Below are positions 34,876 through 45,516 of a stretch of 64,000 bases of DNA, one piece after another. The notes beneath the pieces are model-generated. The model had not been told where the DNA came from and did not search any database. It saw nothing but the letters and a program-made list of their open reading frames with translations. How positions within the stretch are numbered: position 1 is the first letter of the stretch; each line of letters opens with the position of its first letter. Position numbers and translations under genes: made by a program. Source of the DNA: Ecdyonurus torrentis (Eukaryota > Arthropoda > Insecta > Ephemeroptera > Heptageniidae); NCBI GenBank assembly GCA_949318235.1, contig OX439135.1, positions 26,535,325 through 26,599,324 on the forward strand. The letters are read 5' to 3'.

Positions 34876-35048
34876 AAAATGTATTTCAAATGATATCTTA
34901 AAATGTATGCAAATTGTGTGACAGTAATACACAACTTGTTGCCTATCTTGCAGGATGTATCAAACATAATAAATATAACATTAGACTGCAGAATTATGTA
35001 CATATACAAAATATAAATGTAAACTATAAGTCAATATGAATTTCACGA

Positions 35049-35345
35049 TATAGGGTCTATTCATTCGTGTTAAAGTCTACGCCATGTTGGATAACTCAAT
35101 AACATGGGTGGCATAGGACAATAAATCATTTTGCCAGTAAAAACCACTATGCAATATTTTTGAGAGCATTGATGTTGAATTAGTATCTCAAGTATGTGAG
35201 AAAAGTAACAATGACAAAAAAATTAACCAATTTCTCAAAGAAAATTGGCTTAAATGAAGTTTGTCCTATGCTGAGCAATGTTAATCACTACTCCAGTATG
35301 GCCGCCGAGCGCAATAAATATGACGTCATCCGCATACACCGTATA
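35049..35345 (+). mobile_element. MITE family A, subfamily 1
   Basis: TATAGGGTCTATTCATTCGTG left; shares private marks (GTCTACGCCATG, GGACAATAAATC, GCCAGTAAAA and a deletion before TTGAATTAGT) with the copy at 36676. Right end CACCGTATA. Confidence 0.9.
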
Positions 35346-35576
35346 AGAATACAATGTGTACGTATTATGTTTGTAAGAAGAAAAAAAGTGGTAATTCTCA
35401 ATTCTAAGCATATATATAGTAAAATAATGTGATTTTATAATGCAATTTGCATTAATAAGTATTAGTAATTAATAATTATACAAATCAAGTTAAAAATATA
35501 ATTTTATGATAGCTTTTATGATTATATTAAAAAAAAATTATGATATGATAAAATAAAATAACATATGGCATTGAAC
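35346..35576. repeat. Duplicated spacer, copy 1
   Basis: AGAATACAATGTGTACGTAT through TGGCATTGAAC matches 36976-37213, so the block of MITE, spacer and MITE is duplicated. Confidence 0.85.
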
Positions 35577-35880
35577 TATAGTGTGGTTTCATTCATGTTA
35601 AAGTCGACGTCATAAGTGAGTACTAAATAACATTGGCCAGTATAGGAAAATGGCACATTTTGCCAGTTTAAAAATACTTCACAATATTTTTGAGAGCATT
35701 GATGCTGTTAACAGGTTGAATTAGTACCTCAAGTATGTGAGAAAAAAAAATAATAAAAAAACTGAGTTCTGAAAGAAAATAGCCAAAATCAAAATTTTTC
35801 CTATACTGAGCAATGTTATTCATTACTCCAGTATGGCTTCCAAGTGCATTAAATATGACGTCATGCGCATAAACCCTATA
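35577..35880 (+). mobile_element. MITE family A, chimeric copy
   Basis: The left half is subfamily 2 (GTGGTTTCATTCATG, AAGTGAGTACTAAATAAC). The right end is subfamily 1 (CTCCAGTATGGCTTCCAAGT, ATTAAATATGACGTCATG). Confidence 0.88.
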
Positions 35881-36215
35881 GAGTACAAATGTTGCTGTTT
35901 TCTAATAACATATGTATAAAGAACATAATACTATGTAGTATAATCTTCATACAATATAGCATACTATGTATTGAACTAACATAATTATGACGTATTTTTT
36001 ATGTTCGCTAATTTATAACCAAAAACAAAAACATAACTGAATTAGAGACGTAAATATAGAAATAATAAATGCAACCAGAATATTGGAGCCTAGAGATATT
36101 TTAGTGTTGTTAATTTATATACCTATAAACTTTACTACACGTTTTTATAAAAAGTAAAATATAATTGGAAAACATACGTAAAATTTCACCAACACATAAT
36201 GAATATAGATACCAC
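35881..36215. other. AT-rich stretch, nothing recognised
   Basis: No exon-like sequence or repeat boundary seen. Confidence 0.4.
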
Positions 36216-36531
36216 AGCTTGTTCTGTAAAGTAAAGTGAATATCAATAACAGTGATTGGCTGACCAACAAAATAAGACACGTTCATTGGTTGATCTATTT
36301 TTTTTTTTGAGCCGATAAAAGTGAGTCGCATGAAGAGCATGGAACTTTTTTTTTTTTTTTTTTGGTGAGTTTCTTTCATTTTTATCAAGTTCAAAGTTCT
36401 AAAAGAAGAAATAACAATGATCGAACATATGTATAAACGTAGTAAACAGGTAACGAAGTCATAACCAGCTGTTTGTAACAAAAGAACATTTTCTAAGCTG
36501 GCTCGAAGCTGTGTAGTTTACAGAACGAGCT
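36216..36531. mobile_element. MITE family E, copy 2
   Basis: AGCTTGTTCTGTAAAG left and TTTACAGAACGAGCT right; about 85% identical to 34566-34875. Confidence 0.85.
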
Positions 36532-36675
36532 CACATTGTTATCAGCTTTCATGATAAACATTAGTGGTTTATATTTTATAAACAATAAGACGTAAAAAAA
36601 GAGAAAAATGCCATGATATGAACTTTAAGTATAAATAAGTTCTACTACCAAAGGCATAGAGAGTTATTTGCTACC

Positions 36676-36975
36676 TATAGGGTGGTTTCATTCATGTTAA
36701 AGTCTACGCCATGTTGGATAAGTCAATAACATGGGTGGCATAGGACAATAAATCATTTTGCCAGTAAAAAAACACTATGCAATATTTTTGAGAGCATTGA
36801 TGTTGAATTAGTATCTCAAGTATGTGAGAAAAATAACAATGACAAAAAAAAATTAACCAATTTCTCAAAGAAAATTAGCTTAAATGAAGTTTGTCCTATG
36901 CTGAGCAATGTTATTCACTACTCCAGTATGGCCTCCGAGCGCAATAAATATGACATCATCCGCATACACTGTATA
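36676..36975 (+). mobile_element. MITE family A, chimeric copy
   Basis: The first ~25 bp are subfamily 2 (TATAGGGTGGTTTCATTCATG). The rest is subfamily 1 and matches the copy at 35049, including its private marks. Confidence 0.9.
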
Positions 36976-37213
36976 AGAATACAATGTGTGCGTATTATGT
37001 TTGTAAGAAGAAAAAAACGTGGTAATTCTCAATTCTAAGCATATATATAGTAAAATAATGTGATTTTATAATGCAATTTGCATTAATAAGTATTAGTAAT
37101 TAATAATTAGTCGTCGAATCAAGTTAAAAGTATCATTTGTATGATAGTTTTTATGATTCTATTAAAAAATTTATTTAAGATATAATAAAATAAAATAACA
37201 TATGGCATTGAAC
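36976..37213. repeat. Duplicated spacer, copy 2
   Basis: Paralogue of 35346-35576, about 93% identical. Confidence 0.85.
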
Positions 37214-37522
37214 TATAGGGTGGTTTCATTCATGTTAAAGTCGACGTCATAAGTGAGTACTAAATAACATTAGCCAGTATAGGAAAATGGCACATTTTGC
37301 CAGTTTAAAAATACTTCGATTGTTTTTGAGAGCATTGATGTTGTTAACAGGTTGAATTAGTATCTCAAGTATGCAAGAAAAATAATAATGACCCAAAAAA
37401 TAGCTGATTTACGAAAGAAAATAGCCAAAAACTACGTTTGTCCTATGCTGAGCAATGTTATTTATTCCTCAAGAAGAGCATTGAAAAGCACTCAGAATGA
37501 CGTCATGCGTACACATCCTATA
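37214..37522 (+). mobile_element. MITE family A, subfamily 2
   Basis: TATAGGGTGGTTTCATTCATG left; right end AGAATGACGTCATGCGTACA, then CATCCTATA. It occupies the position that corresponds to the copy at 35577 but has a subfamily 2 right end. Confidence 0.9.
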
Positions 37523-37722
37523 GTCTCTAGTCGCAGACACAATAAATATTGTGACTCTTGCATGTTTTGACAAAACTCATTTGTCGTGGTTAATACAATT
37601 TTTAATTATATTGATATAAAATATTTGAGAGAATGGAGTCATTTATCATATGGCCTTACATGCTATAGTTATAATAAATAATAATAATAGTATTTAAAAA
37701 AAAAAAAAGAAATTGTAAAAGA

Positions 37723-38410
37723 TTTATTTGTTATCCGAATTTTTATCCGCATTACGTTCTTTTTGTTGGATTATTTATATTTGCTAGTAGCACCAAGTTG
37801 AAAAAAATCCAGATCAAAAATCTGAATAAGAAGTACATAAAAATTATGGGCTTTTTACAAACTGATTTTTGTAGATCTCCTCCCCCCACCCCCAGAAATG
37901 ACTTTGCTGATAAACACACAAGCATAAAAGCTCTCTCTCTCTCTCCCCCCCTTTTTTTTTCGTTTTCTAGTAACAGTTGCTTAAAAATATATTTTATAAA
38001 ACTATAGAATACTAAAATTACTCCATATTACAATACATAGAAAGAGAAATAATTACAGTAAAAAAAAGAGGGTAAAATTCACTTAACTTTGGTAGACTGG
38101 CAGAGATGATTTTGTAGAAGAGAGGTTGAGGTTTTGACTGATGTCCCGTGTAAGAAGTCTTCGCAGGTTGGACACAGGCGGTCAAGGGAGGGAAATTTTT
38201 TTGATGGGAGAAATTTGTTACAATGAAAATTTTAGGAAGCACAGAATTTAAAATTTGGAAAGTGGCGTCATTACAAAATGAAGTTGGAGTTTATATTTTG
38301 TCATGGAAGAATCTGAAACAAACAAAAAATTAATTAGAAATAAACTCATTTAATTATTTTATTTCATTGATTAAATATTTGTTTTATTTACCTGGATAAT
38401 ATTGTGTAAT
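37723..38410 (-). other. 3' UTR of the 155-residue gene, with one intron
   Basis: After the stop codon (38411-38413) the transcript reads 19 nt to a donor at 38391 (ATTATCCAG|GTAAATAA) and resumes at 38312 after TTTGTTTCAG. The junction is close to the stop, so it should not trigger nonsense-mediated decay. The last exon probably runs to a candidate AATAAA at 37723-37728 (plus strand TTTATT). It includes a C/T-rich stretch at 37931-37965. The 3' end is not certain. Confidence 0.5.
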
Positions 38411-38883
38411 TTAGACCTTGGGTTCAGTAAAGTCTGGCACTTTCTCCTCCTCGGCCACCTCGAAGAGAAGTTGGCGAATGACGGTTTCTTTGGCTGTGCT
38501 TCCTTGTATATGTGCAACCTGAATTGTACAACATTATTGAATGAATGAATGAATGAATGAATGAATGAATGAATGAATGAATGAATGAATGAATGAATGA
38601 ATGAATGAATGAATGAATGAATGAATGAATGAATGAATGAATGAATGAATGAATGAATGAATGAATGAATGAATGAATGAATGAATGAATGAATGAATGA
38701 ATGAATGAATGAATGAATGAATGAATGAATGAATGAATGAATGAATGAATGAATGAATGAATGAATGAATGAATGAATGAATGAATGAATGAATGAATGA
38801 ATGAATGAATGAATGAATGAATGAATGAATGAATGAACGAACGAACGAACGAATCGAGGAATGAATCAAGGAAACAACAGTTA

Positions 38884-38944
<61 letters not shown>

Positions 38945-38948
38945 ATCG

Positions 38949-38980
<32 letters not shown>

Positions 38981-39001
38981 GTCAATCAGTCAATCAATCA
39001 G

Positions 39002-39059
<58 letters not shown>

Positions 39060-39714
39060 TATCTATCAACCCTCACCTGTAACATATGCTGCACTGATGC
39101 GAGATCCTCCTCGCTCAAGATATTCTGCTCCTCAGGTCGCGAGGTCCCAGGGTCAGATTGCGCCTGGCGAACATCTTGCAGATATGTAGAACATGTTGGG
39201 GTCTCGGTCACAGTCTGAAACATTAGCGGAGCATAGTTTATAACAAGGCTTCCAGTATCTAGTTACACAATTATTTGAGAAACATTGATTTAATTTAATT
39301 AAACCAAAAGATCAATATAATTTTTACCTTGGGTTGCTCTGTGGTTGCGTGCTGCTGGTCTGAATAGCAAGCTGGGGCGTATTTCTGGAATTAAATTAAT
39401 ATATAATATTAGTTCATCTTATAATAATTACTGAGGTATGTTATAATTAATGCACTAAATTTATTATGTATATTTACTTTAATTATTTATAATTTATAAT
39501 ATACTTTTTAGAGAGAGAAAAGAGAGAAGAGAGAGAGAGAATTAATTACCTGCATCAGTTGCTTGATAAGTTCACATGTCTCAGGGTCAGATGAAGGTCC
39601 GATTGTCTCCAAAGCCTGGTACAAGTGCAGCCACACAATGCACTTCTTAGAGTTAGGAATGCAGTCGCCAGCACCTCCAGTAGTTTCACATGCAGTGCTA
39701 GACGTACCAGCCAT
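38411..39714 (-). CDS. Unrecognised 155-residue protein, four coding exons
   Basis: I do not recognise the family. Coding exons on the minus strand: 39714-39550 (55 codons, starts MAGTSSTACETTGG), 39384-39328 (19 codons), 39214-39077 (46 codons) and 38518-38411 (35 codons plus TAA). All three coding introns are phase 0 with GT-AG ends: CAG|GTAATT and TTCCAG|; AAG|GTAAAA and TTTCAG|; CAG|GTGAGG and TTCAG|. The four exons join into one frame of 468 nt, and exon composition is far richer in GC than the flanks, which makes the model strong. The protein begins Ser/Thr/Gly-rich with six cysteines (residues 9, 18, 25, 47, 61, 82), contains KKCIVWLHLYQALETIGP (23-40), a helix-prone acidic stretch EEQNILSEEDLASVQHMLQ (102-120) and ends in the acidic segment LLFEVAEEEKVPDFTEPKV. 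No signal peptide or membrane segment is evident, so a cytosolic or nuclear protein is likely. Function unknown. Confidence 0.88.
38537..38853. repeat. (TGAA)n microsatellite, ~75 units
   Basis: Uninterrupted TGAA/ATGA units to about 38836, then four CGAA units. Its length without interruptions suggests active slippage. It produces an artificial IHSF-repeat open frame on the minus strand. Confidence 0.97.
38884..39062. repeat. (ATCA)n microsatellite, ~44 units
   Basis: ATCA units with a few GATC and GTCA interruptions. The artificial plus-strand frame NQSI is not a gene. Confidence 0.97.
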
Positions 39715-39717
39715 GAT
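39550..39717 (-). other. First coding exon, with start
   Basis: The exon begins at 39717 after ATGTCCAG and reads ATC then ATG (39714-39712). The start was chosen because it is the first ATG after the acceptor and the frame continues through all four exons. Confidence 0.8.
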
Positions 39718-39924
39718 CTGGACATGAAAACTTGGTCAGTCGGTGGCAAGTAACATTTTCACTTCAATCACTACAGCAATAAAATACACATCAACTGAAC
39801 TAATAAGAGAATACAAAACTATATCAACTAAAATAGGAAAATTTCTTAATATAGGATAATACTTAAATAGATTTTGTAAAATATATTTATACACACAAAT
39901 ATGATCATCAGTATAATGGCTTAC

Positions 39925-40002
39925 ATTGAAGCTTAATGCATTGCTATAGCCCGGTGGAAAGTCAAGTGTACTCTAATTTAACATTACGCTTATAAGGTGT
40001 AC

Positions 40003-40034
<32 letters not shown>

Positions 40035-40139
40035 TGAAAAAACTACTGCTCCGATTCCGGAGATATTTCAATGAAGAATATTTTTAAATGTTGTAAGATG
40101 AAAAATTTTAAAGAACTTTTTAAACCGATAATCTCAATT
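39925..40139 (-). mobile_element. MITE family O, copy 3, in the 5' UTR intron
   Basis: CATTGAAGCTTAATG left and AAACCGATAATCTCAATT right; interior ATTTAACATTACGCTTATAA and CCGATTCCGGAGATATTTCA match 30923-31143. It lies 25 bp inside the intron from the 5' splice site and carries a T run of about 29. Confidence 0.8.
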
Positions 40140-40165
40140 AAAAATCCGCAAAACAATTACTTACC

Positions 40166-40440
40166 GAATTATAAAGTGCGAAACAAAAGGAAATTCACAA
40201 GTAAAGTTAGAAAAATGCTCTTGTAACTCACAATTTCACACAATTTGAACTATTTTAAGCATTAAAATTATAACTGATGCATTCAGTAAATGTTAACACA
40301 ATTTAATCCACAATTTCACACAATTTGAACTATTAACCACTGAAACTATAACTGATAGTAATTCAGTAGATTTTAACAAAAAATTAGGTCAAATTCAGAT
40401 AATTTCCCCAGATATTGTAATATTATGTTGACATAGCGGC
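40166..40440 (-). other. 5' UTR exon of the 155-residue gene
   Basis: On the minus strand ATAATTCG|GTAAGTAATT (40165/40166) is a near-consensus donor that pairs with the acceptor at 39718 (ATGTCCAG|ATCATGG). The upstream edge is set only by the change to GC-richer promoter-like sequence near 40440. Within it AATTTCACACAATTTGAACT occurs twice (about 40230 and 40310), an 80-bp tandem duplication. Confidence 0.6.
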
Positions 40441-40575
40441 TGGACACAGATGATACTGTGGAGGCTGCAGCTGAAGTGAGAGGTAGAGTGACTGACTGAC
40501 TACTGCTCATGCGCAACCACTACTACGCAGCCTCACTGAGGTAACATTGGTAACCATGGTTACCATGGATGTATT
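40430..40575 (-). promoter_or_regulatory. Probable promoter of the 155-residue gene
   Basis: A GC-richer stretch just upstream of the 5' UTR exon with TACTGCTCATGCGCAACC (an NRF-1-like TGCGCATG core) and the palindrome GGTAACCATGGTTACC (40549-40564), close to an RFX X-box. No TATA box is seen at a suitable distance. Confidence 0.4.
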
Positions 40576-40760
40576 GGTCCTTAGTCCTTATCTCTCAGCC
40601 AATCATAGCTCAGTAATACTTTAGCTTAACTACTGGAGAACTAGCCCAGCAAATTTCGAGATTTATTTTGTAGATGGGTTTGTAATTTTTGATTGCTGTT
40701 TTTGAAAATTAAGTTAATGCAGTTTAAATTAGTATATTTTTACATGTTGTCAACATATAT

Positions 40761-40908
<148 letters not shown>

Positions 40909-41039
40909 GTCAAATGTTGATGACATAATGAATAAAAAGTTTAGTCATATTTAAATGACGTTTCACATTTTACCTGCAAATTGTTCTTGATTTTCATATT
41001 TCATGATTTTGACAGCTTTTGTTTTCTTTTCTTGTAACA

Positions 41040-41265
41040 ATTACAAAATAAAATCAACCTTTTGACTAAAAAAAAGCTCGAGTTGAGACCGTGAATAACT
41101 CGTAAAACAAAAAAAAAAAAACGATTTAGCGTAATATTAATAAAGAAGGAAAAACAAACACTTTCTTGCTAACAATTTTCGGTGCACAATTCTAAAAAAT
41201 AAAATATTAAATCAACCTATTGACTGGAAAATATGATAGCTCGAGTTATAGGACCGTGTGACTTG
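41040..41265. repeat. Tandem duplication, ~160-bp unit
   Basis: ACAAAATAAAATCAACCTTT ... GCTCGAGTTGAGACCGTG (41040-41095) is repeated as AAAATATTAAATCAACCTAT ... GCTCGAGTTATAGGACCGTG (41200-41255). Two copies. Confidence 0.7.
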
Positions 41266-41539
41266 AGAAAAGACACGATAAATTGTGTGTAATTAAAATT
41301 TGAAATAAAGTCATCAGTATGCAGCGCACAAATATCCTTTAGACTATTGTCAATATTGAGACTATTGAGGTTTTACTAAAAATGAACTCAAATCTCACGA
41401 TTTCAAGCCCATGTACAACATTTAAAAACAAATAAACTATTTACCTATCATTTTAGACTTTTTTTCAGCCTATTTTGACTTTTGTCAATGTTTTTCGATA
41501 TTTCTAACATAAATAACGTGAAAATTTAAAAATTATGTT

Positions 41540-41672
41540 TTAGTAGTGTCTCTGAGAATTTTCTTTTAATTTTTTTTTCTTTTTTTTTTACAATGAAACA
41601 GTTAGTAGTTTCTCTGAGAATTTTCTTTTTATTTTATTTTTTTTTTTTTACAATGAAACAGCAAGACTGTTA
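41540..41672. repeat. Tandem duplication, ~70-bp unit
   Basis: TAGTGTCTCTGAGAATTTTC ... TACAATGAAACAG occurs at 41542 and again, as TAGTTTCTCTGAGAATTTTC, at 41607. Confidence 0.85.
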
Positions 41673-41955
41673 AAATTATTGACATTTTTTTCTTTTAGAC
41701 AGTAACACTAACACCGATATTAAAATTATTGATTTTTTTAATGCATTCTCTACGAGACCCCTCAGCTATCAGATAACTTGAGACAAGTCAACTAATAAAT
41801 TCCCTTTTAAGATACATAAATTTCAATGACTATTTTGTGACTATTTTAACATTTTTGGAGACTATTTTTAAACTACTTCCAAATTTAGGAGACTATTTTG
41901 GTAAAAAACAAACAAACTATTTTTCCACTCTCTATATAGTAGTCATTAGGTAAAT

Positions 41956-41960
<5 letters not shown>

Positions 41961-42019
<59 letters not shown>
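41961..42019. repeat. (GA)n microsatellite
   Basis: About 29 uninterrupted GA units. Confidence 0.97.
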
Positions 42020-42023
<4 letters not shown>

Positions 42024-42429
42024 CATTATCGAAATAAGCTTGAAATTCAAATATTGATAAAAATTTCAAGTAAAAAAGGGAAAGAAAAAAATTGTTGTTT
42101 CTATCGAAGTAATTCCATAAAGGAAGTAATAAAATTTAAAATAAGCAAATATTTTTTTAATTAACTTTAAAGCAATTACAAATGTTGGAAATTAAATAAA
42201 AGTTAATTATTTTCTGAGAAAACATGATTTTAATTTTAGTACTGTCATTAAAAAAAAGGAAATATTAAAATTTTATATTTAATTAGCTTTTAGTTTTACG
42301 ATTATTGCAAGTACTAATGAAATATCTCCATGTATTTATGTTCTCTGAAAGTCTGAGTCATATCCTGTGTGTGAGTGTGAGAAACTGCAAATATTTATCT
42401 GACACGTGTGGCTTGGCATCTTGGGTGGT
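42020..42429. other. AT-rich stretch, nothing recognised
   Basis: No exon-like sequence. TGTGTGTGAGTGTGAG at about 42369 is a short simple repeat. Confidence 0.4.
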
Positions 42430-42628
42430 CTGCAGTCTTCGGCTCAACTATCATATTTAAGATATCGATATTTGGTTATCGATTAATAATTTCATAATAG
42501 TTATCATTATAGATTAACAAAAATTGACGAGATTATCAGCGCACTATATGATAATGATACTTTTTACTCAAAACATAAGAAATATCACAAAAATTAGAAA
42601 AGTGAACAAAATACGAAGAATTTTTTTT
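42430..42628 (-). repeat. Repeat D, copy 2
   Basis: Reverse complement matches 17290-17411 and the tail 17713-17772 (including CTGAAGACTG against GCCGAAGACTGC). The ATAACGATA words have decayed to TATCGATA and TTATCGATT. It ends against a family O MITE. Confidence 0.6.
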
Positions 42629-42630
42629 TT

Positions 42631-42811
42631 GAGGTTATCGGTTTAAAAAATTCTTAAAAGATTTCTATGGCTTAAAACACATAAAAGTATGTCTAGTATA
42701 GTTTTCTGAAATATATATAAAAAAAAAATTTCCTCATAAGTGTAATGTTAAATTAGGGGACTCTTAGCTTCCCCCGCGTTTCCCCGCGCGCTAAATCGAT
42801 AAGCTCCATTG
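42631..42811 (+). mobile_element. MITE family O, copy 4
   Basis: GAGGTTATCGGTTTAAAAAA left and AAATCGATAAGCTCCATTGG right. Interior has AAGTATGTCTAGTATAG and CTTAGCTTCCCCCGCGTTTC. Internal deletion compared with copy 1. Confidence 0.88.
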
Positions 42812-42984
42812 GATTTTATTAGATCCAATTTTAATACTAATAGTAGAATTCACGATATCAATGTTTTAATGTCCACCTCCCACTTGATACCTCCCCCCCC
42901 CCCCCTCACCCTCTTTGATGTGCTCTACACGTCAGAGTTAAAAAAATATCGAGAGAAATTCACCTCAGCTTATTTATTTGTAAT

Positions 42985-43235
42985 ATATTTTGCTAACTCA
43001 GAAATACATACAAGCCAGCATAGGAGAAACCTCATTTATATAAATTTTTTAAATCAAAATAAGCTTCAAACTTCTTATTTCTATAGGTCTTAATAAGCTA
43101 CAAGAATAATGTTTACAGTTAAAATAAAATTTTATTTTTCCAACAAATGAGGGGAAATTATGTTTTCTCTATGCTGGACAATGTATTAGGCACCACAAAC
43201 ATGGCGACAAAGCGCAAGGATATAAAACCAGGCTA
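42985..43235 (+). mobile_element. MITE family B, copy 2
   Basis: AAGCCAGCATAGGAGAAACC, CTATGCTGGACAATGTATTA and ACAAACATGGCGACAAAGCG. The left terminus is missing or unrecognisable. Confidence 0.75.
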
Positions 43236-43259
43236 TATAATAAATACGAGATCTAAAAA

Positions 43260-43480
43260 TACAGTATATTTGTATATGAATACACTTCAAATTCAAAAAT
43301 ATGTTTATTCATTTCTTTCACGGGTATACGTATTTTTTTTACGGGTTTACGTAATAATTAATAATAATAATAAAAACGTAAAACAACAACAACGATATTT
43401 AGTGTGGACTCTTTTCAAAATCTTTGTTCTAGAAAGTTCTGAAATAAAATAATAATTTCTACATTCTAGAACGCTCCAGC
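43260..43480. repeat. Dispersed repeat Q with heat-shock-element-like motifs, copy 2
   Basis: Matches 30795-30925. TTCTAGAAAGTTCTGAA at 43427-43443 is identical to copy 1, and a second motif TTCTAGAACGCTCC lies at 43464-43477. Confidence 0.6.
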
Positions 43481-44419
43481 AATGCAGTTAAATACAATAT
43501 TGTCATGTTACACTATAGTGCGCAGTTATATGATATATGATAGACAGGAATGCAAAGATATAACATAAAGATAAAAGATAAAAAACACAATATTTGAGCT
43601 GTCGAGTACGTGACTTGACTGCAGTGACGCCAGCCAAGCTTCAGTTATAACAACCATGCAGACTAAATATGAGAGTAAACTGGCGACAAAATAATGATCT
43701 CATTTCTACATACCACAGTGCAACGTAAACTGTTGGTCATGTTTCTAATGACGTCACTGCTTTGTGGCGGTTACAACTTCTAGAGATTTCTATGTGGAAA
43801 CATTCCACTTGGATTGCATCAGCAAAATAATATAAGTTATAGTAGAATATAAAATATACAAAACATTTCGCAATATTTTATTTTTATATTTTAAATATAA
43901 CAATCAATATATATAAAATATACAAAGCACTCTGCATTATTTTATTTTTATATATAAAATAAAATATAACAAATTTCAAGAAGTGTGATTTCAAAAATCT
44001 TCTATCAAAACAATGACATCATAATATGTCATGTTATTTTATTCTTTTTGTTTGCGATTTATTATTTTTATTTAGAGAAGTGAAACAATCTTTTAGAATA
44101 AAATATAATTAAGAATTGTTTTATTATTCCAGAATTATTTCTTGGGATATTTTGTTTTAAATGATGTCATTGCAATACATTATGTTATTATTATGTCGCA
44201 GCTTTTGCGTCAGTAAAAGAGTAGGAGATCCGATTTGTATTATTTACTTATATTATAAGAAAAATAATAATAGACTTTATTGATCGAGGCAGGCAGTTGA
44301 TAGTAACAATTTTAGTTACAACAGTCTTGTCAAATTTTAACTTAAAATAAATTACTATAACATTTAGAAATATTAAATAATATTATTGCATAAATACTAT
44401 TGATTTCTGAACCATATGC

Positions 44420-44420
<1 letters not shown>
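43481..44420. other. No gene; short tandem AT repeats
   Basis: 43855-43990 has two diverged copies of AAATATACAAA(A/G)CA(T/C)T with TTTTATTTTTATAT. 43590-43800 is GC-richer (CAGTGACGCCAGCCAAGC; ATGACGTCACTGCTTTGTGG) with inverted similarity between its ends, so it may be a decayed MITE. Confidence 0.45.

Positions 44421-44484
<64 letters not shown>
44421..44484. repeat. (CT)n microsatellite
   Basis: About 31 CT units, after CACCTCTCTC. Confidence 0.97.
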
Positions 44485-44488
<4 letters not shown>

Positions 44489-45208
44489 ATAAATTTATCA
44501 TCATTTATGCTATATAATGACATAAACACAGCATAAATTACTTAATATTTTTCCGAGTAAGGTGCACCATGGAAGTATTTCATTTCTTGCCATAAAATTA
44601 AGATGAAATAAAAAGTTACCACACCACAAATATTTCAGGAATATTAAAAAAAAAAAAAAAAAAAATGGAGTTTGAAAATGTGGACATATAATTATTACAT
44701 ACCAATTTTATATACAATATTTAGAAAACTTTGATCGTATTATATAGATTTTAGAAACTATTATTTGAACTTTGCAAAACTGGTATTTCATTGGAGAAAA
44801 ACAAATAAAATTATGCGCAAAAAAAGTGATGGTATACTCTCTCTCTCTCTCTCTGTATCTGTATCTCCACTCAAAAAGTATATACACCAAATACATATTT
44901 TGTGTTTCACATATATATACTTTCTGTTTTAATTTGAGACGCAAAAAATATGTATGTATCTAAAAAAATTTTTTAATATAATCTTAATTATTTTTGTAGA
45001 GTGTTTATTCTCAGCAGAATTGTTTTAAAACATTTGCTTTTTTGATTTTTTTTTTTTAGAGTATAGGCTTAATTCTAAATATTTTTTTTTATATTTTCAA
45101 TGTTGTTAATAGAAATAATAACTACAGGGAAACAATACATTATGTAATTTGTTCCAATAATGACACTACAACATAATATTTATGCTATATAACATAGTTC
45201 TTATGCAG
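44485..45208. other. AT-rich stretch, nothing recognised
   Basis: Short CT run at 44837-44853 and a poly(A) at 44647-44665. No exon-like sequence. Confidence 0.4.
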
Positions 45209-45516
45209 TATAGGGTGCATGCGGATGACGTCATATTTATTGCGCTTGGAGGTCATACTGGAGTAGTGAATAACATTGCTAAACATAGGACAAACTTCAT
45301 TTAAGACAATTTTCTTAGGGAAATCGATTAATTTTTTGTTATTGTTATTTTTCTCACATACTTGAGATACTAATTCTACATATTTACAGCATCAATGCTC
45401 TCAAAAATATTGCATAGTGTTTTTAAACTGGCAAAATGAGATATTTTCCTATGCCACCCATGTTATTAAGTTATCCAACATGGCGTCGACTTTAACATGA
45501 ATGCATACACCCTATA
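45209..45516 (-). mobile_element. MITE family A, subfamily 1, the only minus-strand copy
   Basis: Reads TATAGGGTGCATGCGGATGA left and GACTTTAACATGAATGCATA, then CACCCTATA right, the reverse complement of the usual arrangement. Confidence 0.92.

Larger units (their letters stand above)
38519..39076 (-). other. Intron 3, filled with tetranucleotide repeats
   Basis: The 558-bp intron is almost wholly two microsatellites (38537-38853 and 38884-39062). In the sense strand they read (TTGA)n then (TTCA)n, the second running into the acceptor. Repeat expansion here could affect splicing; that is inference. Confidence 0.85.

Noticed and set aside
36110..36481. 123-codon minus-strand frame
   Set aside because: It overlaps the family E MITE and is not open in the other family E copy at 34566-34875.
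38534..38893. Minus-strand frame of IHSF repeats
   Set aside because: Translation of the (TGAA)n microsatellite inside intron 3 of the real gene.
38833..39189. Plus-strand frame of NQSI repeats and the similar one at 40693-40908
   Set aside because: Translations of (ATCA)n microsatellites.
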